Positions 11,530-24,006 of a stretch of DNA of 64,000 nt are shown here, one piece after another. The stretch is taken from the NCBI GenBank assembly GCA_950295325.1, contig OX485803.1, positions 49,305,554 to 49,369,553 of the forward strand, written 5' to 3'. The notes under the pieces are model-generated. The model was not told where the DNA came from, did not search any database, and saw only the letters and a program-made list of their open reading frames with translations. The position numbers and the translations under genes were made by a program. The stretch's first letter is position 1. Each line of letters opens with the position of its first letter. The stretch comes from Polytrichum commune. Its lineage: Eukaryota; Streptophyta; Polytrichopsida; Polytrichales; Polytrichaceae.

Positions 11530-12700
11530 ATCTAAAATTGAAAAGAGAACTATGAATAGATTATTATAGAAATAACCTTGGCATTTATCCGTTGCATAAG
11601 TGGTACCCAAGTTCCTATTGATGATTGACTCATGACCAACCTTAGTGGTGTAATTAAGAAAATGACCTCCATCAATCCATCGCCAACGGTCCGGGTCCCA
11701 TCCAAAGGTGGTTACTTTGTCGTAGAAGAAGATAATTTATCATTTTTTCCATCATTTTTAGGTCTTTTATTAGTGTGAATAATTTTAACCTCGTGGAAAA
11801 AAAAACATGTCATCTCCCCAAGAGGGTGTTCCCATTCCCTAAGGCACCGTGAGTAGGTGCCTACTGAAAAACATTGTACCGGAAGTGGCAACGTTAAGAT
11901 TGTAAAAATTGCATGCATGAGGATGCAAAATTGGTGACACATTGGAAAACAAAGGTCGGGTGTTCTTCACCATTAATGTAGAACTCGATCCATTGTCCGG
12001 GTTGGATAGTATCTAAATCGGATCCAATAAGTGGCGCCATTGTCTAGAGATATTGTCTGTCACCTCCCTCCAATCCCTTTCCTCTGTTGGCGATAGTTTA
12101 AATTTCTCTTGCGCTCTATCTCATGTAATGAAATTCCGTGAGTCACAATGGTTAATTATCATTGAAGTCAAATCTTTGATTATTTTATGCAAAAATATTC
12201 ATGGACTTGGGTTGAGAGTTGGGTCTAGTTTTTTACTCTACCCAACTCGCAATACAAGTCCCAAACCTCACCTCCAAAAAGCGTTGCCATGTAGGCATCT
12301 ATGCCATAGTTGGGACTTAGGACTTGGGACCCCATGTGAACCGGCTCTGAGATGAAGTGGTGGTCCCCATTGTCTTGCTACGAATCTACGAACTTTGAAA
12401 GTGACGAATCTATTCAAAATTTTGTTTTGAAATTACGTGAAGTACTTCAAAATTTGTTTGAAATGGTTGGACTGAGTTAGAGTAGAGGCACCTATAACCG
12501 ATCACTTAAGAGGTTTTGCACCACATTTGGAGAAGTATAAGGCAATACAACTTTTTCTCATGTAGGTAGATGGAAATCAAGAGAATTGCAAAAGAAGTCT
12601 GTAATCATATTCCTTAGATTGATATTATTGTAAAGACTCAAAACTGAGGACATGTGCCATGGCACTATTGACTATCTGGTGATACCATAACCAAAGTTGG
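11530..12700. other. Intergenic, nothing recognised
   Basis: AT-rich DNA, probably decayed transposon sequence downstream of the Harbinger relic. I found no supported gene or defined element end. Confidence 0.4.
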
Positions 12701-12705
12701 AGACT

Positions 12706-12831
12706 TAGGATTAGTTTCCATGTAAACCGCTTCGCCCACCAGATTCTAGTGGAAATATAGGTTCCATCATGTGGAATCTACATTTCAACTAGAATATGGT
12801 GGGCGAAGTGGACTATATGGAAACTAACCCC
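12706..12831. mobile_element. Short foldback MITE, family M ('GTTTCCATGTAG')
   Basis: An approximately 125-bp near-palindrome: TTAGTTTCCATGTAAACCGC with a 'cgcccaccagattctagt' subterminal block at the left, and the same blocks inverted at the right ('actagaatatggtgggcg', GGAAACTAACCCC). Related ends occur at about 17527-18323, 18512-18640 and 49912-50318. Right ends of several copies are followed by TAA or TAG, suggesting PIF/Harbinger-type 3-bp targets. Confidence 0.6.
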
Positions 12832-13015
12832 TAGAAACCATGAAACGTGAAATCTTTTTTTAACCACCCACAAAAAGAAGTTATTGAAATCAATCCCAAC
12901 CTAATCGAAATTATGGCACCCTATAGATTACCAATGGGTCTTGATCGAGAATTAATGGCTCTACTATACACCAAACCATCCATTGTCTTTATTTAGCTTT
13001 GAAGTTGTGAAACTA

Positions 13016-13369
13016 CACTAAATATGATATTTAGTGTCAAACAATGATTCATGTCACTATCGTAACTTTTTGGATGACACTTCTTATGACTAATTGAACA
13101 AATATTGCCATGGATGATGGATGAGTTCATCCCATTGGCCAAAACCCTACCTTCTCTTGTCAGCAACTTGTGATGCAATATTGTCATGGATGATTGAAAT
13201 TTGGATGGAAAATCACTTGGTAAGTGACAGTTTTTGCAACATTGCAAGTCGATACTTCCCCCAAAAAGGTACAAAGAATGACAAATAATGTTGGGTTGAC
13301 ATTTAGTGTTGGTGACACTACACCACAGTTTATAATTAGAATTGGTGACACTAAATATCAAATTTAATG
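13016..13369. mobile_element. TA-flanked MITE, copy 2
   Basis: Same family as 8288-8583, with terminus CACTAAATATGATATTTAG at the left and a slightly diverged inverted copy at the right. TA lies on both sides (13014-13015 and 13370-13371). Internal sequence ('gaatgacaaataatgtt', 'gttggtgacactac') matches copy 3 at 55247-56124 closely and copy 1 only at the ends. Confidence 0.8.
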
Positions 13370-13644
13370 TAGAAACCTTTCAAAGGCACCAGTATAAGCT
13401 TACATTCTATGGCCTATACAATAGTTCATACAAACCTCAAGAAGTATCAAAGTCAAAGTACACTTGATCTAATAGAATGAAACTATCATCAAAAAATATC
13501 TTGTCCAAATGAACCTTGCAAGGTAGTTGTTTTTGCAGTGAACACCAACCCCACTACTTGTTTGATGTATAATTAGGGTTCCATTTGAGATGGTCAAATA
13601 GAACGCTCGGTATCAAGGTGGTGTCACTTGTTTCGATGACCTTC

Positions 13645-13869
13645 CACTAGAAGAAATCTTGTCCATTTCAACCGGCCTTGCGACTAGGCCATCACGACTC
13701 GCACCCAAAAAATGCATAAACAAATCAATTTGGTTGGCAACCGGGGGGGCACCCTCCATGGGTACACCACGGGTACCTGTCGGGTGCCAACAAATTGATT
13801 TGTTTATACATTTTTTGGGTGCACAAGTCGCGATGGCCTCGGTTGAAATGGACAAGATTTCTTCTAGTG
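13645..13869. mobile_element. Palindromic CACTA-type MITE, 225 bp
   Basis: The termini CACTAGAAGAAATCTTGTCC are perfectly inverted at the two ends. A TTC direct repeat flanks the element (13642-13644 and 13870-13872), the 3-bp duplication typical of CACTA elements. The two arms of roughly 90 bp pair along most of their length around a short GC-rich loop. There is no coding capacity; the overlapping open frames on both strands simply reflect the palindrome. Confidence 0.82.
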
Positions 13870-13872
13870 TTC

Positions 13873-14565
13873 ACTACTTTGAGGGTGACTGGCACCATTA
13901 TCAATTGCACAATGACCACCAAGGGTGGCATTGGATACCATCCAAGATGGCAATCGGGGTGAGGGTAAGTTGGTGTTGTGTTGGGGTAGGGTGTTGAGGG
14001 GATGGAGTTGGATGGGTATATAGGGTAAACGAGTTATTGTTAGATGTTATGTGGTGGGTATTTAGTTGGGATTGGGTGCATATTGGATAGGTATTGGGTA
14101 GATATTAGGGTTTGGGGTATGATCTTGGGTTGAAGATTTGGTGTTAGTGAGTGTTGGTTGTTTGGTTACAAAAGGCGGTTTACATTTGCTTAAGGGACAA
14201 TTCCCTTAGCATGAGATGAGCCAACAAAAGGTTTCTTCCACTCATTACCCAAGTAGATCTTCTTGTAAGACTTACCAGCCCACAACGGGGCCCTGCAATA
14301 TTGGTTCTTGAGCTTTTGCCCAACTCCCATACCTCGTGTCTTTTGTTATCACGCACATGCACAGGATACCATCAGTAATGATTCCAATGTAAGAACTGCA
14401 AAACCCAATCAAAGAAATACCACAAAAGAAACACATGGCTTCCAATCCCCAACCCACAACAACTCATTGCTGCAAAATTTCACATCTACACCTTTGTAAG
14501 GTAGACATGTGTTGTGTGACACTTTTCTCTCTGCACCCACTTCTGATAGGATATAAAACATGAAT
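13873..14565. other. Intergenic, nothing recognised
   Basis: Includes a G/T-rich stretch (about 13950-14165) of degenerate 'ttgggttg'-like sequence. No gene is supported. Confidence 0.4.
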
Positions 14566-14569
14566 TTAA

Positions 14570-14840
14570 TGCAAGATGATTAGCAAATCCAAATCGAATA
14601 ATTTTCGGAGCTCGTATGAATATCTTGAGTGAAGATTCTCGTGCTCATTTAGGGCTCATATAGGTCCCCACAACAATGCTGCCCATTGAACCTAGAATGA
14701 TGAGCATATTTTGAGCACGTAGTCCAATCTTTTCTAAACACGTGTATTTTTGGTGTCTGACTTTAAATCCAGACCGAGTCACATACCACTCAAACATAGA
14801 TCTCCAGACTATTGTTTTGTTGGAATTAGGCACGTCTAAC
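14570..14840. repeat. Dispersed repeat family A, copy
   Basis: Shares 'gattagcaaatccaaatc' and 'tatgaatatctt' with the palindrome centre at about 7960-8020. It also shares 'gagcacgtagtccaatc' and 'cataccactcaaa' with copies near 1160, 3080 and 8090. Collinear but diverged. Confidence 0.55.
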
Positions 14841-14849
14841 TAAGTGAGC

Positions 14850-17526
14850 TCAGAATGAGAAATCCAAACTGTGCACAGAAGCTATCCAAAGACATTTCAT
14901 CAAAGAAGTGCATGAACCCTAAGTAAATATGACAATGTGGGAATCACCGCAGGCATGAGAAAGCCAGATATTATCGGAACACCTTGCAACATCGACGTGT
15001 ACTAGATCCAACCTAAAATTAAGGAGCAGTCATATAAGACCCAACTATATGCGTCACAGAGAAAATTTGGGCACGGAAACAGTGACCCTGGTTGAAAACA
15101 AACGAAGGCCTTAGTGTGTTAAAAACTAGAGCATAACTTATGTAGCTTAATTGTCGGAAATCAGGATGATCCATCACATCATAATTAGGATGTGAACCTA
15201 TCTCTGATAACCAGGCATCTTTCTTTTTTTCTACACATCATCTGTGCTCCAGATGATGTGAGAAAACACAAACCAAACGACAAAAACAACTAAAGCCAAC
15301 ACTTTCTTCTCCATGAGTAATTCTGAGGATAATTCTACCAGCTGAGAATCTCCGCCATCTTCTCAATGCAAAACAATACTAAAAACTTGTACCCACACTA
15401 ATTAGGTTATCTCATAAACAAAGAAAGGATAACAAGCATCACCGACGTTTACTGCCACAACGTACAACACGACATTGCAGTGCTATAAGTGTGTGATCTC
15501 ATTGAACCAAAAACCTCGCCCTCAATGCAAAGTATTGAATCTCCACAGTAAAAGGAACAAGTTGTTGCGGATTTGTATGCAGTTGGTTCGTAAGGTGCTT
15601 CAAATGGGATTAGGGTTTGCAAGCAACGATAGTCATAAGTGAAGAGACAGTTACCCAAATTAGACGAGACGAGACAACGTACCCCATGGTGCACGGCTTG
15701 TGAAGTAGGCAAAGTTGCCGAGGTCGATGAGCGAGGAGGGGAGGAGGATTGCTAGATGGTGATGGGAGGCCACAACGAGGACGGCCTGCGACAGGGAGGA
15801 GAGGCACTGGACGGCGATGGAGGCGACGACGAGGGCGGCCTACAAGGTGGCAGGAACGAGTGCCATAAACAGAGGAGCTTTTAGGGTTTGGCGCTCTTAG
15901 GAGAACCTTTGTCTTGTTATCCCTCCAAATCACACAACATCCCAACTCACATCCGCAGCCCATGCAAAGAACTTGGAAAAGGCCAAAAGTGGCAAGTCTT
16001 TGACCTAAAATGTATATGTTGAACACCAAAACAAACACCCAATGGCCACCACGCGGTCACTAAAGTAGTGAGAGTCGCTCGTGCCGGGTGCATTGGTACC
16101 AAAATACACAATAAAAATTATAACAAAGTCGGTATTAATCCAATCGCACCCAATTTGCAGCCAAAACAACAACGAAAATGAGGGTGACAGTATAGTGACA
16201 TAGAATTGAGAGGTAATCGCTATCACAAGGCATGGTTCATTTGGACACGGTTTCTTCTAGTGTATGTTCAACACAACAAACATCAAGTCAAAATATAGTA
16301 ACAATGGTCAGTAAGAAATGCGTGGTATGTTTTAGATGGAATCGGTTTTGACATTTCCAATTGAAATAACAATATATATATATATATATAGCCTACATAT
16401 GATCATGTCTTGAAACCCTAAATGAATCTCTCAGACATCTAAAGATGCAATACTTTGTTGTGCTTTGTGCTTATGTGCTTTGATTTTGTTCAAATTTGTA
16501 GATTTGAACCGGTTGAAACAAGTGTGAATTTGCAGCCAAAATTGAAGAGCTTTTTCATTTTTAATGAACTCAAATCTTCCCATCATTTCTTTTTAAAATA
16601 CGCATGGGCTGATTGAAAATATGCAATTGATAGACGAGGTAATTTTAGGTTGGAACTCTCTTGGCAATCCCACATTAGAATAATACTTTAAAATCTTAAA
16701 TGCCTCCATACAATGTCTTCAAGCCAGTGCCCGGGAAGTTTTTGGGCATATATAGTCGGTCAAGATCCTCGTGATTCTAAATCTAGCCGGTTACATGTTG
16801 ACATCATCTTCCAGTTTTGCTTTCATTCATTCGAGGTATATTCTTTTACAAATTCCTCTAAAATGATCGGTGATTTTCTTATATAAAGTCTCCAACTTCA
16901 ACCGGTTATTTCTGAAACTCAACCGGTTCATATGTAACTAACTGACAGTTCTCCCCGGACAGTGCTTCAAGCCCATAATGGGCCACTTGGACCGTTAAGG
17001 GTTCAAGTGTTTGTCCTGTGGTTACGCTATGTGCTGTGAATTTGTTTGAAATCATAGATTCAAGCCAATTAAAACCGTGTGGATTCTCAGCCAAAATCAA
17101 ATCATCACTCCCTAGAGAGCCTGAGCTAATAGAGTAATCCATTAATAGAGTTTTAGTAGGGAGTTGGTTGTTTCGCATGCACAACTTTCCATGTTCGGTA
17201 AGTTTTAGGTGCATGCTTGGAGTCAATGTGGAGGTTTGAACGAAGCACATTCCATATTGATTCATTGGGTACCAAACTCATTTTAGCATGCCAATATTAA
17301 CTCGACCGGTTGAGTTAATGGACTGGGCAGGTTTTAGCATAATTAAGTTACTCCAGGTCCTCATGAGACTTCAACAAGTGCTATGGAACGTGATAAATTT
17401 ATGGCGTTGATACTGTGCCATGTTGTCACAATATGTTTGTGTCCTAGTGTGAGTCAATCAATCCATCCTGACACTTTTCCATCTGCCTTGACCATTTCGC
17501 CAGTCGCCTTCACTTCCATGAGAATA
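14850..17526. other. Intergenic region, no supported gene
   Basis: Holds several short open frames without family features. One is a 119-codon minus-strand frame at 16906-17265. AACCGG/CCGGTT-centred words recur between about 16505 and 17310. A (TA)n tract lies near 16373-16390. A single CACTA-like right end ('ggtttcttctagtgt') lies at about 16246-16260, resembling the element at 13645-13869, but no partner was found. Confidence 0.4.
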
Positions 17527-18323
17527 AGGTTTCGCCCACCAGATTCTAGTGGGAATAAGGTTGAGTTTCCTGCATGCCACTCACCCACGAGATTCTAGAT
17601 AATAGTGGGTCAGAGGTGTTTGCATGTAGTTAGTTATGCACAAGCTGCCATCCAACTACATTTTGGCGGTCTATTAGAACGCGGAGGGTCGTGGACACAT
17701 GCCAACAGACTTCCATGCGCCCACTAGAGAATTTTTAACCTACAAGTGTCGGTCATCAAAGAATTGAGCCCGGTTGAAGACTCAAGAGAACCGATGTTGA
17801 TGTAGAACTCCATCGTTTGAAATCGGAAGGAGGAGGTTAGTAGGTGGACCCGGATTTGAGAAGATGGGAGTAGCTAGTTGACACATACAAACCCTACCCC
17901 GCCATATTCCATATACATTTGGGCGGGTTTGTCCTTATTCACACTAGAATTTGGTGGGTAGGCAACCTACATGGGAAAACACCCTAAGGACAAACCTGCC
18001 CAAATGTAGATAGAATTTGGTGCGGTAGAGTTCATATGTGCCAACTAGCTACTTTCATCTTCTCAAACATGGGCCCACCTACTAACGTCCTCCTCCTAAA
18101 AGTGCTCTTTGATCCTTTCGGTGAGCGGTACTTGTAGGTCAAAAAATGTTGTAATGAACACATGGAAGTCTTGCAGCATGTGTCCACCACCCTCCACATT
18201 CTAGTAGGCAACTAGAATGTGCTTGGTTGGCGGCTTGTGCATATCTACATGTGAACACCTCCAACCCAATTTTACCTAGAATCTAGCGGGTGAGCAACCT
18301 ACATGGAAACTCACCCTAACATG
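17527..18323. mobile_element. Two head-to-head copies of MITE family M
   Basis: The left part (to about 17985) is an inverted copy and the right part (about 17985-18323) a direct, 5'-truncated copy of the roughly 407-bp element at 49912-50318. Shared internal phrases include 'acctacaagtgtcgg' (with its inverse), 'acctactaac' with 'cctcctcc', and the terminal block 'cctacatggaaactcaccc' followed by TAA. The junction repeats 'ggacaaac' and 'ccaaatgtag' in inverted order. Confidence 0.65.
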
Positions 18324-18511
18324 GGCGCATCATAAATCGGGATAATGTTTGTCTTGTTGTCATACATATGGGCTTGATGATGTTATCATTCATATGATGA
18401 TGGGATGATAAATCCACATTTTCTAGATTCTTGATAATCATAAAACATTGTAATTGCAGTATGAATTCGGTGAATGCACATACACACTAATATGGTCTAG
18501 TTGGTGCACTA

Positions 18512-18640
18512 TAGGTTACTTTTTATGTAGGCCACTCGCCCACGAAATTATAGTGGAAATGTAGATTCCACATGGTGGCACCTACATCTCCATTAGAATC
18601 TCCGTGGGCAAGAAACCAACATGAAAACTAAGCATAATTT
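18512..18640. mobile_element. Short foldback MITE, family M
   Basis: An approximately 125-bp palindrome with 'tatgtaggccactcgccc' at the left and 'gggcaagaaaccaacatg' at the right. It is similar in design to 12706-12831 but more diverged. Confidence 0.55.
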
Positions 18641-19967
18641 GGTCCATTTAGCATTCTAAAAGGTGAAAGTTAATCTTCAACTCTTAGGAGTCTCAATTCA
18701 ACCATGTCAATAAATTCCTTGTTTAATGCTCACCACTATTACTCGATCCTCTTTCAACAAGCTTAGTAGCTTCCCCATATTAACCCTTCATTGCCCTAGG
18801 TGCATATCAATGAGTTGTAAACTTTACGACCACTCTTGATGTCAATGGCATGCATTTGCCCCCCTCTACACGGGTCACCTCATAAATATAAATAAATCAA
18901 ATGGCTACTTCTATGTGAAAGATACCAACATTATAAAGTGAAATATACATAACATTAAAATTAAAATTAAAATTAAAATTAAAACATTCATTGGTCTTCA
19001 AGTTGAAGTGTTCAAGTCAAAAGAAACATAACTAAAATCTTATTTTCTTCTAAATACATGTGACGGGATGGATGCAATCCATATTTAAGATCTAGAATAG
19101 TTGTATAAATTTGGAACACATTTGTTTTAAATTCCAAATTCCAAATTCAAACCTCATATACTTGATAATTCTATCCACTCAATACGAATGACACTCGGGG
19201 GGTTCACTCCCTCTTATATTTTGCATACACGTGCGTTCGGAACCTATTTATTGGGGGGGGGGTATTTACCTTGCAGAAAAAGATTATAAGGTGATGGTAT
19301 TTTACATGTAAACATGTTTCACTATTTTAAAATCCCCTATTTTACATGTACATTTTTTACAAAATTTATCTACAATGAATATATTGGACCTTATTTTTTA
19401 TCGCACGTTGTTCTACGATTTTCGCCAGTGAACCCCCCGAGGAATGACACAAATTCATGAGCCTATTGGTGTGAGCGGACTCTTCAAGCTTATTTTGTGG
19501 GTTATACATAGGCCTACCTTCATTTTGGGGGCAACCTGAGAAAAATATTTTGAGATTGCCCAAGGAAATTTTCTAATATGCCTAATTAAGGAATCATTAT
19601 ATTTTAGGGGTTTCCAACAAAAGGACTTTAATTTTGGGGTTGCCCAACAATTCTTTAGGGATGCTCAAATAAGCATGTATCTAATGCTAACAAGTGATTA
19701 TAATTGGATTCTTCATTTGAACCTCCTCAAGAATGTGGTGTTAGTCCTATAAACGAGCTACCCTTAAAGCTAGCAAAATTTGCCTACCAATAGGTAGACA
19801 ACTCCCTTATATTTATAAAGTAGGTATTGGCTACAATGGAACACAAAGAAGAACTTCTGGACTTGGTGGGTGTGCATGTGCGTGTACATGTTTTACATTG
19901 AGCTTAATGTGTTTAGGTATTATATTGAATGAATGAACGAGTCATCTTTAGTTGATTGATGAATAGT
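18641..19967. other. Intergenic, nothing recognised
   Basis: AT-rich. Contains a perfect short tandem array of 'attaaa' units at about 18955-18985 and a G-homopolymer near 19253-19262. No gene supported. Confidence 0.4.
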
Positions 19968-20692
19968 GTTCTCCCTCATTAGTATGACAAGTTTGGGAAA
20001 CACAAAAAATCGTATTATCGACATGTCGTCCTCTCGTTAATATGATAGATGGTATAAAGTTGTCATACTATTTAGGGAATACGAAAACACAAGTACTATG
20101 AGCTTTAAAATATATACAACGAGTTCAAGCAGTATAGATGGTACGAAATAATAACTCATAACTCCAAACAAATACAAATGTTCTCAATACCTCTTGAAAT
20201 AGGACTCCAAAGATCTCTGGTGTTGCCTACCCAGGTTAGCAACTGTCGTCTTATTTGAATTCCCTACTAACTTTTGAAAACTAATAACTTCATTAACATA
20301 AAACTAATAAGAGTTTTCTAATAATAAAAACTAGACAACAATGATGCATGGCGTTTAGGCAATGTACTAGGCAAGATGCCACTCTAACCCTAACCATGTC
20401 CATTCTACATTAGTAACCCTAGTTTTCACTAAGTTCCCAATGATAAGTGAAGTTCCCAAGTAGTTCCAAAGTGAAAACGGATGTATTTTAGATGTACATA
20501 ACATAGATGAAAGGAATTTCAGCATTGACTACCTCTTTAATATGACAAATCGGAGATTCTAAATGGCGCATTATCGAGTGTTGTAGTCGTGTAAAAGAAG
20601 GAGTTTTAAACTCAAAGATTTTGGTCTTGCAAAAACGTGTCGTAATGTCGAGGGTGTCGTATAAACGAGTGTCGTACTAAGGAGGTTAGATT
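19968..20692. mobile_element. Dispersed DNA-transposon-like repeat, family B, copy 1
   Basis: Begins 'gttctccctcattagtatg' and ends 'gtcgtactaaggaggttag', so the ends form an imperfect inverted repeat around YTCMTTAGTAYGACA. The full length is collinear with 56364-57148, including a shared internal block around 'aaagatctctggtgttgc'. The motif TACGACA/TATGACA recurs near both ends. No coding sequence. Superfamily not determined, as I could not fix a target-site duplication. Confidence 0.65.
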
Positions 20693-20699
20693 GTATGGC

Positions 20700-22106
20700 A
20701 ACCACTTAAAGAGTGCATGAAGACAAAGGTTTGTAATACAAAGTGGAGATGTCGAATCCCAAGCTCTATGGAATTGTGGAATAAATGTGACTCTGTGTAT
20801 TTCATGGACCACAATCCTACTAGAAAAGTCTCTTGCTACAACACTATTCGATATTTCTCACACTACTAGAAATTGCAAGCAAAAACGGTGAGGGTTATTG
20901 GAATTCATATTATTTGAATCTTTAATTATGGATTGTATGAACATAGCACACCTAAAGATAATGCAAGGACATGGACCTCGAGAGTAACTGGGGCACATGG
21001 ATATTAAACCAAGTGTCATTTTATGCACACTTGTAAGCATAAATATCATTGATTGAGGATGTGTGCCCGTCTGGTGTCTACAAAAGGCTCTTGAAGAAGA
21101 TGCACGTGCAAAACTATAAACTATAATCTCAAAAAAATCAGCAATCTCTTGATAATTAAGCAAATTAGATCTTAAATAATAATTGGGGCCCATGAAGGTA
21201 GTGAATGTGGTTGCAATGTTGTCACATTAATACCTTATGGGTTAGAAGTATAGCCAATCCCTCATATTTGATCTAGATTGGTATTTGTGGCTCTAAAAGG
21301 TGGTGGTAGAATATTATAAAGAAATTTAACAAGTTGTGTTTGGTAAAGGGTTTGGAGGCCATAGAAAAAGAGCTATCAACTATTTATTGATGCACACGAT
21401 TTGGAATGCACACCGTTCCAATCCTTCGCGAATAATAGAATATAGTGTATTCTCACATTTTCCGAGGGCCTTGCAATGCCTTGAGTAATTACAACCTCAT
21501 TCTTGCCTCCCTTCCAAGTTCCCCATCGATCCCACATGCCCACCCCCTTTGGCTCGGCTTTCTTTGTTCACAAATCAAGGTTTATGCTTCATGCGTGCAC
21601 TTACAACATAAACCATTTCCCAAATTTTAGTCTCTTTATTTTAATGTAAAGCTTTTGGAGTGCTTGTCGTTGCATTCACGTATTAACTTGTAGGAAATGA
21701 GGATTTGAATTGACGAATGTGGGCCTACAACTTGAAGATGAAGTGCCACCATAATCTATGTTGAATGCAACAAGGGAGTCTTATTTTTTCTTGCTTTGGC
21801 GGTGCCTTTAGCTAACCCTACAAACATGGGGTCTAAGCTTGTGTGAATCCTTTGCAAAGACACCACTATCACTTTTGAGAACCACAAATACCAATGTGAA
21901 TCAAACCCGGAGAATTAGCTATACTTCCCATCTCCAAAAAAAAATCATAAGCAACACTAGTGTAATTTTATATTGTTATAAAAGGTTATTGTTTGAGGCC
22001 ACAGGAGTCAGAAGGTCAATCTGGGTAGAATACACAGAACATTGAAGGAACTTGAAGACCCTACTATATTTATTTATTTTAAAATGAAGAGCATGTGAAG
22101 AGGACC
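20700..22106. other. Intergenic, nothing firmly recognised
   Basis: A sequence CACTACTAGAAATTGC at about 20861 looks like a CACTA terminus, but no opposite end was found nearby. No gene supported. Confidence 0.4.
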
Positions 22107-22109
22107 TAA

Positions 22110-22650
22110 GGGTCAATTTACACCATGGAACATGAAATCGGACCATGGAAGTTGGCCTTTTTCCATGGTCCGATTTGATGGTCCAACATTCATGGTCCAA
22201 TATCTTAATAAATCAATTTACAAAGCCTTTGGGCCCCTCACTAGGTCTAAATCAAACGGGGACCAAGAAAAATGGCCATGCACCAAAAGTGAATGTGCTG
22301 ATTTTTTTTAATATATGCCCCAAAAAATCAAGTTTGACCATTCTTTTGTCTTCTCTTCCCCACAAAACTTTTCATTGAAAATTTATTATAACATCACTTC
22401 TCTGCCATGGGCCCCTATCTTTTTTTAAACTATAGCATATCTTTTGCCTCTCCCACCGCAAAACCCGTTGAACCATGTTAGTGGATAATGTAGGCCTTGA
22501 CACATGTCTTATGGGGACCTCGAACTTCATGGTCACTCTAACATTATTTCCTTGGTGTAAACCAAAACAGTCCCGGGTTGAGTTCAACAACCAATCACAA
22601 ATTTTACAAGGCCTTGGGACAACTTCATAGTCCATGGTGTAAACAACCCC
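22110..22650. mobile_element. PIF/Harbinger-like MITE (TAA duplication), 541 bp
   Basis: The left terminus is GGGTCAATTTACACCATGG. The right terminus, reversed, is GGGGTTGTTTACACCATGG. TAA flanks both sides (22107-22109 and 22651-22653). A 3-bp TWA target and GG-starting termini fit PIF/Harbinger. Internal palindromic 'ccatggtccgatt' and 'aatcggaccatgg' blocks lie just inside the left end. No coding sequence. Confidence 0.78.
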
Positions 22651-22653
22651 TAA

Positions 22654-23468
22654 GTGAATGAAATTTACATGTCTAATCTAAAATGCTCAAGGAACTCATG
22701 GATACCATTATGGACCATAACACCGTCCTACCCCATGTTGTTCTCAATATAATGTTATGACATTCAATTAATTTCCAATAGACTTTGACACAACTAGACA
22801 CCCGATCCATGATTCCCGTGCGGAATTTTATGTATTATAAAGATTAAAATTATATTTGTTTTGGTATTTTTATGAAATAATATAACATCCATCGAAGTCA
22901 CCTAGCTACTTGTGTTCCCTTTGCCTCCTCAAACATGGAATGATCGGCCCTATTGTCATCTCTTTAAAAAGTGTCAAAGAAATTATGATGAACAATACAT
23001 GCGGGTGTTGGGTTAAACTTGCACGTGTCTTCAAGAACGTTTAGGGCCCTTATTAAGCGTTGTTTCTTTGCCTTCGATGGATTCTCTTGGTTCCAAATGG
23101 GTGTTTATAAAGGTAATTCTTTGGGGGTCTTGCAAAGTAACTTATAGTGCCTATGGTTGTACATGTGAGTTTCGGTAGTTCCAATTAAAGTCTTTGAATC
23201 CGAATGATAACGATGTGAAGTGAAGGTTTAGAAAACTACTACAACCACATTCACTATTTTTTATGGGCCAATTAGGGTTTGATTTATTTTCATGAATGTG
23301 TTGATTCATGTGAGGCTTTAATCGCCAACTTGGGACATGTGCCATTCCCAAGATACTTTTACATTATACAAACTTATGTTTTTTTGTGTTGACTTCGAGG
23401 AGTTGGCATATTCATCCATCGAATGTGAAAGAGTATACAACTAAAGATTTGTTTAAACTAAAGGTTTA
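22654..23468. other. Intergenic, nothing recognised
   Basis: AT-rich spacer between a Harbinger-like and an hAT-like MITE. No gene supported. Confidence 0.4.
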
Positions 23469-23476
23469 TATTCAAT

Positions 23477-23998
23477 CACGGGTAGATCACTTAGTGGATT
23501 TTAAAAATGACGTGCGGCATAATATAGAGAGGATTAAAATCATTTGAAATAAAAATTATAAAGGAATTCCAAATAATGAAGGGACCATTAAATGTAGACA
23601 ATCCCATTATAAGTAAGTTAGATGGACACAAAACGTGGGCCATTATTTTTTGTAAAATTTATATAGGGGCTGAAGATAAGGATCCTAGAAGGTATGTAAA
23701 TGGGTTTAGGACTCATGGGGATGTTTGCACCCTTCTTTGTTTCCATGCTTTCCCTCAACACTCGTTAATTGCGTTAGGAAGTAGATTAGCTTTTATTACT
23801 TAAAAGGAATATAAAGTACAAAAAATTGCAGTGACTTGGACAATATAAGTAATGGAAGGGTGCAAACAAATGGGCCATTTTTGAAATATAAGTAATTATA
23901 GGGAGGCTTTAATTCAGCCCTTGAAGGTAAATAGCCCCAAAACAAAAAACCCCAGCCGCACATGGTGCACAAAAATGCCTTAGAGTGATCTACCCGTG
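23477..23998. mobile_element. hAT MITE, copy 1 (522 bp), perfect 8-bp duplication
   Basis: The termini are CACGGGTAGATCACT and the inverted AGTGATCTACCCGTG. The direct repeat TATTCAAT flanks both ends (23469-23476 and 23999-24006). An 8-bp duplication and a CA-starting terminus define the hAT superfamily. It contains a 75-codon open frame (23576-23803) which is present in copy 2 with one residue changed. The frame has no similarity to a transposase that I recognise. Confidence 0.9.
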
Positions 23999-24006
23999 TA
24001 TTCAAT

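Noticed and set aside
16228-16260. Sequence resembling the right end of the 225-bp CACTA-type MITE
   Set aside because: Only one end is present and the inner match is short. It may be a truncated copy or chance similarity.
16906-17265. 119-codon minus-strand frame
   Set aside because: No recognisable domain, no neighbouring exons with compatible splice sites, and AT-rich intergenic composition. It could be a decayed transposon fragment but I cannot support that.
20861-20890. CACTACTAGAAATTGC, resembling a CACTA terminus
   Set aside because: No matching inverted end or 3-bp duplication could be found nearby, so a single terminus is not enough to call an element.
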